Assembly: GCA_021203065.1 (NCBI GenBank)
Contig: JAJQBX010000005.1
Coordinates: 1-37,633, forward strand
Length of the DNA stretch: 37,633 bases
Direction of reading: 5' to 3'
Source of the DNA: Oscillospiraceae bacterium
Lineage (GTDB): Bacteria > Bacillota > Clostridia > Oscillospirales > Ruminococcaceae
A model generated the notes under the pieces. It did no database searches, was not told where the DNA came from, and was given only the letters and a program-made list of their open reading frames with translations. This document shows, in pieces, positions 31,916 through 37,633 of this stretch. Positions within the stretch are counted from its first letter, which is position 1; every line of letters starts with the position of its first letter. The translations under genes were made by a program, and so were the position numbers.

Positions 31916-34150
31916 TCAACCAGAGTCCTCATTAACAACAAAGTACGCCTCGATAATCGTGCCTACCTCTACCGTCGTTCCGACCGAGTAGTTTGAGGTG
32001 CCGGAGCAGACGGCTCCGGATTTCTGCGCCGCTCCGCCGAGCGGCAGAAGATTGAGTCCGGCGTTCGACAGCAATCTGTTTGCCTCCGAAAGCGAACAGC
32101 CGGATATATCGGGTACGGTCGTGTACTGGACGTCATAGTCCTCATCGGTGTAGACGACAACCGTACACCCGGTCGGCATGGTGCTTCCGCTTGAGGGCAC
32201 CTGCCTTATCACCGTGTCTCCACTTCCTATTACCTCAATCTCAAGCCCCAAAGCTTCAAGAGTCGAAGTAGCCTGCTCAACGGTTGAGCCTCTTATGTAA
32301 GGAACGGAAACGTCCATATCCTCAAGATCCTCTTCTGTATACTCCGCATAGTACCCGAGGTACGGCAGAATATCCGAAAGAGCTTCAACGACAACCGGTG
32401 CGGCAACGGCTGAGCCGTAGTAAAGACCGTTTGTCGGCTCGTCGACCATGACGAGCATTATTATCTCCGGGTCATCGGCGGGATAGAAAGCGACGTATGA
32501 GGAGACATAGGTGCTTCCTGTTGAATCCTCGTCAAGCTTCTGGGAGGTTCCCGACTTTCCGCCGATGCGGTAGCCCTTGATATAGGCATTGCTGCCCGAA
32601 TTGGTGTTTACAACAGTTTCGAGAACCTCACGCATCGTTTCGGAGGTCTCCTCCGAGATTACCTGCCGCTTGATGGTGGTCTCGTTCTGCATTATGATAT
32701 TTCCCTCGCTGTCGACAACCTTGTCTACAACGTATGGGGTCACGAGATAGCCGCCGTTGATGACCGCCGCAAATGCGCATATCATCTGGATAGGAGTTAT
32801 CTTGTTTGCCTGACCGAACGAGCTCGAAGCCAGATTTACAAGCGTCATGCTGTCCGAGTCGATATAAAGGCTGTTCGACTCTGCAGGAAGGTCGATTCCC
32901 GTCTTCTGCGTCAGTCCGAAAGCCTCGAAATATTTGCAGAATGCCTTTGCGCCGAGCTTCTGCCCTATCTGGACGAATGCCGGGTTGCAGGAGTTGGTCA
33001 TAGCCTCAACAAAGGTCTGAGAGCCGTGAGAGCTCGAGCTCCAGCAGTGGTAAATGGTGTCCATGACGGTTATAGAGCCGGAGCAGGTGAATGTGTTGCT
33101 TAAGCTGATTGCGTTCTCCTCAAGAGCCGCAGAGCCGGTTACAACCTTGAAAACAGAACCGGGAAAGTATAGGCTCGAGATAGCCTTGTTCGTCCACTGT
33201 GTGTAGAGCGATTCGGAAAGAGCCGCACTGTATTCCTCGTCGGTGGCTGTGTCTGAAAGCCCTGCTAGGTACTCAGAAAGCGATTCATCGGTTACAACCG
33301 ACGGCTCGTTTAAGTTATACGTCGGAGAGGAAGCCATCGCCAGAATTTCTCCCGTCTTGCAGTTCATGACAATTGCGCATGCGCCGTCCTCAGGGTCGTT
33401 CGAGGAGACAGCATTGGCAAGTGCCTCTTCAACATAATACTGAATCGTGGCGTCTATAGTCGAATAGACCGAATAGCCGTCGACCGCGTCGTAGCTCGAC
33501 TTGTACTTATACTGGATTTCCGAGCCGTTTGCGTCGATAGCGGTGACGATTGCGCCGTCAGTACCGGTGAGGTAATCGTCATAGTAAGACTCGATTCCAT
33601 AGATGCCGTAGCCGTCATAGTGAAGATGCCCGATAACATTCGCCGCCAAGTCGTCCTGAGGATAGTATCTTTCTGTAGTGGCTGTCGCCGCAACAGAGGT
33701 GATTCCCGCCTCGCTCATGATTGTTAAGATTTCTGTGGCGGTGGTCTTGTCTACCTCGGTAGCTATTACCTGATAGGCGTTGTCCTTATTCAGCTTTTCT
33801 TCTATGACATCCTCGTCGACGTCAAGATATTCTGAAAGAGTCTCAACGATGAGGTCCTTCTGGTCGGTGTCTCTGTCACGATATGTAGTCGGGTCGACAT
33901 AGACAGTGTAGACCGTCACGCTCTGCGCCAGAACCTGACCGTTTGCATCGTAAATTGTTCCTCTTGTTGCACTGATGGTTGTTGTTTTGAACTGCTGCTC
34001 GTTGGCTAACGCCTGATACTTTGCACTGTCCACGACTGCGACCTGATACATAGCGTATGACACATACACAAGTGCCGCCATCATGATAAGCAGCAATGGT
34101 ACCAGCAGTCGCCGCTTCATTTTTGGAGTCGGTTTGTTTTGTTCTGCCAT
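31916..34150 (-). CDS. Class B penicillin-binding protein with PASTA domains (SpoVD/PBP2x-like)
   Basis: This transpeptidase cross-links septal peptidoglycan outside the membrane, working with a SEDS polymerase. Of its 744 residues, 1-12 are cytoplasmic and 13-35 form the membrane anchor. A dimerisation domain follows (ATRGTIYDANGQVLAQS, 61-77). The transpeptidase domain has SVFK (Ser332, Lys335), SCN (387-389) and KSGT (532-535). Two C-terminal PASTA repeats (from about 620 and 690) bind wall fragments or beta-lactams. The position between ftsL and murE is that of ftsI/pbpB or spoVD. The start ATG follows AGGA. Whether it acts in vegetative division or spore cortex formation cannot be told. 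Confidence 0.93.
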   Translation of the reverse strand: MAEQNKPTPKMKRRLLVPLLLIMMAALVYVSYAMYQVAVVDSAKYQALANEQQFKTTTISATRGTIYDANGQVLAQSVTVYTVYVDPTTYRDRDTDQKDLIVETLSEYLDVDEDVIEEKLNKDNAYQVIATEVDKTTATEILTIMSEAGITSVAATATTERYYPQDDLAANVIGHLHYDGYGIYGIESYYDDYLTGTDGAIVTAIDANGSEIQYKYKSSYDAVDGYSVYSTIDATIQYYVEEALANAVSSNDPEDGACAIVMNCKTGEILAMASSPTYNLNEPSVVTDESLSEYLAGLSDTATDEEYSAALSESLYTQWTNKAISSLYFPGSVFKVVTGSAALEENAISLSNTFTCSGSITVMDTIYHCWSSSSHGSQTFVEAMTNSCNPAFVQIGQKLGAKAFCKYFEAFGLTQKTGIDLPAESNSLYIDSDSMTLVNLASSSFGQANKITPIQMICAFAAVINGGYLVTPYVVDKVVDSEGNIIMQNETTIKRQVISEETSETMREVLETVVNTNSGSNAYIKGYRIGGKSGTSQKLDEDSTGSTYVSSYVAFYPADDPEIIMLVMVDEPTNGLYYGSAVAAPVVVEALSDILPYLGYYAEYTEEDLEDMDVSVPYIRGSTVEQATSTLEALGLEIEVIGSGDTVIRQVPSSGSTMPTGCTVVVYTDEDYDVQYTTVPDISGCSLSEANRLLSNAGLNLLPLGGAAQKSGAVCSGTSNYSVGTTVEVGTIIEAYFVVNEDSG

Positions 34151-34204
34151 TTTGATTCCTTTCTCCGAAAATTTTCACGATTCGCCATTTTGCCTCTGAC
34201 TGAA

Positions 34205-34253
34205 GAAAGCTAAGTTTACCCTTCAATATTCAAGAAGGCAAAACTTAACTTTC
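34205..34253 (-). other. Long hairpin between ftsL and the PBP gene
   Basis: GAAAG-C-TAAGTTTACCCTTC (34205-34224) pairs with GAAGGCAAAACTTA-A-CTTTC (34234-34253), giving about 17 pairs with three mismatches around a 9-base loop. It is unlike the GC-rich modular repeats. It may control expression of the PBP relative to ftsL; no clear T-run follows. Confidence 0.5.
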
Positions 34254-34287
34254 CCTCGATACTATCAACAATACTTACTATATTTGC

Positions 34288-34791
34288 TCAGAAGCCAAGA
34301 TATTCGAATATATCACTGAACCAGTTCTTCAGAATTACGAATATATTCGAGCTTTCCGTCTCAACGACTTCTATGACAGTGTCCCCCTCAACCTCGACGT
34401 ATTCTATCTGGGATTTGTCTAACTTCTCAAGTCCTAAAACGTTCTGGGCATATTCCTCAACGCTCTTTAGCGAGGTTTTCGACTCATATTCAGCAGCCAA
34501 GCTTGCATTGTCGCTCTCTATCTCGGAAAGTGTGCTTTCGAGTGCCGAAATCTCGCTGAAAAGCCGGTTGGTCTCAACCTTGCCGTAAAGAAGTGCGAAC
34601 ATGACCGCAAGAACAACTGCCGCAGTCACAAATATGGTGAAAAGATTCTGCGGAAGCGCAATTGTATTATGCCGTATCTCGATACGGGGCTTAGCCTTCG
34701 GCTCAGCCTTAGGCTGAGTTTTAGGCACAACATTGCTCTTCGGCTCATACACCGACAGATCATAAGCTAAATTGTCGTCACGGTATGCCAT
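34288..34791 (-). CDS. ftsL: Cell division protein FtsL-like
   Basis: This small bitopic divisome protein partners FtsQ/DivIB and DivIC. The 167 residues comprise a cytoplasmic tail with repeated charged motifs (KTQPKAEPKAKPRIEIR), one membrane helix at about 50-69 (LFTIFVTAAVVLAVMFALLY), and a coiled coil (EISALESTLSEIESDNASL) with a NVLGLEKLDKSQIEYV motif typical of FtsL. A longer than usual C-terminal tail ends NWFSDIFEYLGF, which may be amphipathic. Identification rests on topology and on position between rsmH and the PBP gene, since FtsL sequences diverge widely. Confidence 0.82.
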   Translation of the reverse strand: MAYRDDNLAYDLSVYEPKSNVVPKTQPKAEPKAKPRIEIRHNTIALPQNLFTIFVTAAVVLAVMFALLYGKVETNRLFSEISALESTLSEIESDNASLAAEYESKTSLKSVEEYAQNVLGLEKLDKSQIEYVEVEGDTVIEVVETESSNIFVILKNWFSDIFEYLGF

Positions 34792-34817
34792 TACTTCACA
34801 TCCTTCTTGAGGGAAGA

Positions 34818-34868
34818 ACCCCTCAGTCAGCCACTTCGTGGCTGCCAGCTCCCCTTATCAGGGGAGCC
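34818..34868 (-). repeat. Modular hairpin repeat, type A (short)
   Basis: On the minus strand: GGCTCCCCTGATAAGGGGAGCT, the stem CAGCCACGAAGTGGCTG, ACTGAGGGGTT. It has the same stem as the copy at 19415 but no trailing hairpins. It fills the rsmH-ftsL gap. Confidence 0.85.
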
Positions 34869-34881
34869 ATAACTGCTCCTA

Positions 34882-35805
34882 TTACAACTTCTCAATAATC
34901 CGTAATTTAGCTGAATGACTACGATTATTGCTTTCCAGCTCCGCCTCGCTCGGCTCTATCGGCTTGCGGGTTATTATCTTCCCTCTCGGAGTCCTGCCGC
35001 ATACGCATACGGGGAACTCGGGCGGGCAGATGCAGCCTTGGGCGAAGCTTAAAAATCTCTGCTTCACCATTCTGTCCTCAAGCGAGTGGAATGTTATTAC
35101 GCACAGCCTCCCACCCGGCTTGAGCCGATCAAAGCCTTTGTCCAACGCTTCCGAAAGCTCCGAAAACTCATTGTTTACTTCTATTCTTATCGCCTGAAAG
35201 GTCTTCTTGCAGGGGTTCTTATCACGCCTGACCTTTGCAGGAACTGACTCTCTTATTATGTCCGCCAAATCTCCGACGGTTCTTATCTCGCCCTTTTCAC
35301 GCTCTCGGACTATATTCGAAGCTATGCTCTTGGCGAATTTCTCTTCTCCGTACTCAAAAAGAATTCTCGTCAGGTCTTCATATGAATATGTATTGACGAC
35401 GTCCTTGGCACTCAGTCCGCTCTCGCTCATCCGCATGTCAAGTTCACTATCCTCTGAGTGATAGGAAAACCCTCTCTCCGGGTTATCGAGCTGATATGAG
35501 CTGACGCCTATATCGAGAAGAAGCCCGTCAATCGAACTGATGCCTTGCTCATCCAAGATTTTATCGACGTTTCCGAAAGTGCCCTCAATCACGGTTGCAT
35601 TCAGCCCGAAAAGCCGCTCTCTGGCGACCTCGACCGCTTCAGGGTCACGGTCTATGGCAATCAGCCTGCCGGTTACGAGCTTTTTGGCTATTGCCCTTGA
35701 GTGACCGGCTCCGCCTGCCGTGCCGTCAACATAGATTCCATCAGGCTTGATGTCGAGCCCGTCTATACATTCATCCAAAAGAACCGGTATATGCCGAAAT
35801 TCCAT
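34882..35805 (-). CDS. rsmH: 16S rRNA (cytosine1402-N4)-methyltransferase RsmH
   Basis: RsmH (MraW) methylates N4 of C1402 in the P site of 16S rRNA. The 307 residues start MEFRHIPVLLDECIDGL and include the AdoMet loop DGTAGGAGHSRAI, LDIGVSSYQLDNPERGFS and the C-terminal ITFHSLEDRMVKQRF. The start ATG lies 12 bp after the mraZ stop, with AAAGG upstream. It is the second gene of the dcw cluster, where it is almost always found after mraZ. Confidence 0.96.
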   Translation of the reverse strand: MEFRHIPVLLDECIDGLDIKPDGIYVDGTAGGAGHSRAIAKKLVTGRLIAIDRDPEAVEVARERLFGLNATVIEGTFGNVDKILDEQGISSIDGLLLDIGVSSYQLDNPERGFSYHSEDSELDMRMSESGLSAKDVVNTYSYEDLTRILFEYGEEKFAKSIASNIVREREKGEIRTVGDLADIIRESVPAKVRRDKNPCKKTFQAIRIEVNNEFSELSEALDKGFDRLKPGGRLCVITFHSLEDRMVKQRFLSFAQGCICPPEFPVCVCGRTPRGKIITRKPIEPSEAELESNNRSHSAKLRIIEKL

Positions 35806-35817
35806 GAAACTTTACCT

Positions 35818-36252
35818 TTATTCAAGTGCCGCCATCGCCGCATAGAGGTCGTCGGGCGAGATGGACTGCGTGAACTCCTCATAGGTGTTCTTATCCCAAA
35901 TCTCTGCGGTATCGATAGCACCGACCACATAGACGTCCTTTAAGAGCCTTGCGTATTCCCTCAGAGCCTGTGGCACCAAAATTCTTCCGAGCTTATCCGT
36001 TTCAACCGGAATCGCTCCCTTGATGTAAATCTGCTTGAGGATTTCTTTGTCCTTGCCCTCACGCATGAGTGAAATCTTGTCACGAAGTGCCACCCAATGC
36101 TCAGTAGAGTATGCAACCAGACGATGGTCTGCGCCACGTGTCAATATAAAGCTGTCACCCAAGACATCACGGAATTTCTGTGGAAAGCTCATTCTGCCCT
36201 TGACATCAATAGTATAAGGAAGCTCTCCGCTCATTTTCAACTCTTCCGGCAT
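35818..36252 (-). CDS. mraZ: Transcriptional regulator MraZ
   Basis: MraZ is an AbrB-like DNA-binding protein that regulates the dcw operon it heads. Two tandem MraZ domains are visible: LPYTIDVKGRMSFPQKFRDVLG and IPVETDKLGRILVPQALREYA, each with the D-x-K/L-GR signature. Three starts are possible. GTG 36276 lacks a site. ATG 36252 has GAGGTG 6 nt upstream and is preferred (144 residues). ATG 36234 would match the family N-terminus most closely. The operator-like GTG array overlaps the start region, so autoregulation is likely. Confidence 0.92.
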   Translation of the reverse strand: MPEELKMSGELPYTIDVKGRMSFPQKFRDVLGDSFILTRGADHRLVAYSTEHWVALRDKISLMREGKDKEILKQIYIKGAIPVETDKLGRILVPQALREYARLLKDVYVVGAIDTAEIWDKNTYEEFTQSISPDDLYAAMAALE

Positions 36253-36263
36253 CAGATTCACCT

Positions 36264-36296
36264 CACTTTTTGCCACCTTTTAACACTCGATACCAC
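36264..36296 (-). promoter_or_regulatory. Probable MraZ operator (four GTG boxes, 10-bp period)
   Basis: On the minus strand GTG occurs at exactly 10-bp intervals (CAC on the plus strand at 36264, 36274, 36284 and 36294), with GAGTG or AGGTG contexts. A fifth lies at 36303, one base off phase. MraZ is known to bind direct repeats of about 10-bp period ahead of its own gene. The array covers the leader between the start site and the mraZ start. Confidence 0.7.
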
Positions 36297-36307
36297 TCAG
36301 TACACCA

Positions 36308-36336
36308 ATTATAGCATTATATTTCTCAAAATGCAA
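36308..36336 (-). promoter_or_regulatory. dcw cluster promoter (before mraZ)
   Basis: TTGCAT (36331-36336) and TATAAT (36308-36313) on the minus strand with a 17-bp spacer. Transcription should begin near 36301, directly upstream of the GTG array, so bound MraZ would block promoter escape or initiation. Confidence 0.82.
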
Positions 36337-36394
36337 TAGGAAATTCTCAATATCTCAGAAAAAATCTTTCACCTCCATCCAACAAAAATAATAG

Positions 36395-36423
36395 TTGCAA
36401 AAAGAATGAATATCATGTATAAT
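36395..36423 (+). promoter_or_regulatory. argC promoter
   Basis: TTGCAA (36395-36400) and TATAAT (36418-36423) on the plus strand with a 17-bp spacer, about 30 bp before the argC start. The spacer contains AATGAATATCATGTATAAT, which partly resembles an arginine-repressor box; this is weak evidence. Confidence 0.8.
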
Positions 36424-36453
36424 TGTTGCATGTGACTTAAAGGGGATATTTGT

Positions 36454-37494
36454 ATGAGCAAAATAAAAGTCGGAATAATCGGAGCAACGGGTTATGCGGG
36501 TGCTGAATTGGTGAGATTACTTGGGCAACGTGATGATATAGAGATAGTGAGCCTTGGCTCAAGAAGCTATGCGGGAACGCCATTCTCGAACGAATACGGA
36601 AGTCTCCGTGGCTACGAGGACGACGATTGCTGTGGGGAGGACATGGCAAAGATGTCGGAAAACGTCGACGTCATATTCACCGCAACGCCTCAGGGCTTCT
36701 GCGCTTCACAGCTGACGGAGGAGATTCTTGCCTCCTGCAGGGTCATCGACCTCAGTGCCGATTTCAGGATAACAGATCCGGACATTTATGAGCAGTGGTA
36801 TAAGATTCACCATCCCTGCCCCGGGTTTATAAAAGAGGCGGTCTACGGCTTGCCGGAGATAAATAGAGAGAAGATTAAGTCAGCGAGACTTATCGCCAAT
36901 CCGGGCTGCTACCCGACATGCTCGTTTTTAAGCATATATCCCCTGCTGAAAGCCGGCTATATAGATCCCAACACCATCATAATTGACGCCAAGAGCGGCA
37001 CAACCGGCGCAGGAAGAGGAGCGAAGACCGCAAACCTCTTCTGCGAGGTAAACGAGTCCATAAAGGCTTATTCAGTAGCCGCCCACAGGCATGTTCCCGA
37101 GATTGAGGAGCAGCTCTCTAACATAGTGGGAAGAGACATTAGAATCAGCTTCACCCCGCACCTCATTCCCATGCAAAGGGGAATCTTGGTGACGGCGTAT
37201 GCCAGTCTCGTAAAAACAGTTACCCCGGAAGAGCTTCACGAAGCCTATGAAGCCTGCTATAAGGACGAGTATTTCGTAAGGGTTCTCCCCTACGGCACTC
37301 CGCCGGAGACAAGATGGGTCAGAGGTTCAAACTTAGCCGACGTCTCCTGCAAATTGGACGAGCGCACGAACCGTGTCATCATGATGGGTGCTATCGACAA
37401 CATGGTCAAGGGTGCGGCAGGACAGGCGATACAGAATATGAACCTGATGTTCGGGTTGCCGGAGACTAAGGGGATTGAGCAGTTACCGGTTTAG
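36454..37494 (+). CDS. argC: N-acetyl-gamma-glutamyl-phosphate reductase
   Basis: ArgC reduces N-acetylglutamyl phosphate to the semialdehyde with NADPH, the third step of arginine (ornithine) synthesis. The 346 residues start with the dinucleotide fold KVGIIGATGYAGAELVRLL. The catalytic cysteine is in NPGCYPT, followed by KSGTTGAGRG and the His-containing HRHVPEIEEQL. The start ATG has AAAGGGG at 8-nt spacing. It is the only large plus-strand gene and is divergent from mraZ. The sequence ends before any following gene; AAGGAG near the last bases may be the ribosome-binding site of the next arg gene. Confidence 0.96.
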   Translation: MSKIKVGIIGATGYAGAELVRLLGQRDDIEIVSLGSRSYAGTPFSNEYGSLRGYEDDDCCGEDMAKMSENVDVIFTATPQGFCASQLTEEILASCRVIDLSADFRITDPDIYEQWYKIHHPCPGFIKEAVYGLPEINREKIKSARLIANPGCYPTCSFLSIYPLLKAGYIDPNTIIIDAKSGTTGAGRGAKTANLFCEVNESIKAYSVAAHRHVPEIEEQLSNIVGRDIRISFTPHLIPMQRGILVTAYASLVKTVTPEELHEAYEACYKDEYFVRVLPYGTPPETRWVRGSNLADVSCKLDERTNRVIMMGAIDNMVKGAAGQAIQNMNLMFGLPETKGIEQLPV

Positions 37495-37633
37495 TGCACC
37501 TACGGCGTGCGCCCCATGCGGGGGGGGGCCCCCCCCCCCCCCCCCCCACGGGGGGCGGGCCCCCCCCCCGCGTAAAGGGGGGGATAATAAAGAAATAATA
37601 AAAAAATAATTATAAAAAAAGATAAGGAGAAGC
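37495..37633. other. G/C homopolymer run at the window end
   Basis: After argC come runs of G and C of 8 to 19 bases, then an A+T-rich stretch ending GATAAGGAGAAGC. No gene, clear hairpin family member or open frame can be assigned. The composition is so unlike the rest that it is probably an assembly artefact at a contig end, perhaps a mis-read hairpin repeat. Confidence 0.6.

Overview
The window looks like the chromosome of a Gram-positive anaerobe of the Clostridia, most likely an uncultured gut or rumen member of the Oscillospirales/Ruminococcaceae type. This is inferred from the gene complement: a str operon in the order rpsL-rpsG-fusA-tuf, a dcw cluster with a PASTA-domain PBP, a SigH-like sigma factor beside ftsZ, a lipoprotein GH5 glucanase, a TnpV/large-serine-recombinase element, and abundant short hairpin repeats. 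MurE carries the DNPR signature of the meso-diaminopimelate-adding type. The right end runs into G/C homopolymers that look like a contig end.

Region 1 (1-4950): the str operon on the minus strand (rpsL, rpsG, fusA, tuf), with a consensus promoter before rpsL and a hairpin terminator after tuf.

Region 2 (about 4950-15900): an accessory island between the str operon and a tRNA-Leu(CAA) gene. Its left end holds a large serine recombinase without its catalytic N-terminus, joined to the first codons of a tnpV gene. Two inverted, imperfect repeats of about 125 bp (6573-6697 and 15244-15368) enclose a minus-strand operon with its own promoter and terminator: a PLD-like/SNF2 helicase, a DUF4391 protein, a type III methyltransferase (Mod), a type III restriction subunit (Res) and a small coiled-coil protein. 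This is a type III-like restriction defence locus with added helicase. It is partly decayed: the helicase shows three deletion scars, two of which change frame, and mod has one frameshift at a G-run. A 59-residue transposon-type ORF with an overlapping terminator lies at the right edge.

Region 3 (15900-22560): housekeeping genes on the minus strand: tRNA-Leu, a small membrane protein, rqcH, a secreted GH5 glycosidase, the coupled set DUF1858-trmK-nif3, a zinc-ribbon protein and a SigH-like sigma factor.

Region 4 (22660-36340): a dcw cluster on the minus strand, in transcription order mraZ-rsmH-ftsL-pbp(spoVD-like)-murE-mraY-ftsW-murG-murA-ftsQ-ftsZ. Genes murF, murD, murC, murB and ftsA are absent. 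The promoter upstream of mraZ is followed by four GTG motifs exactly 10 bp apart, a probable MraZ operator. ftsZ has its own promoter. argC is divergent from mraZ.

Many gaps in regions 3 and 4 contain members of a dispersed modular hairpin repeat family in which the flanks are conserved while the central stem changes sequence but stays self-complementary. A second family of 7-bp-period repeats supplies the last codons and stops of MraY and MurE. These repeats and the decaying restriction island are the most unusual content.
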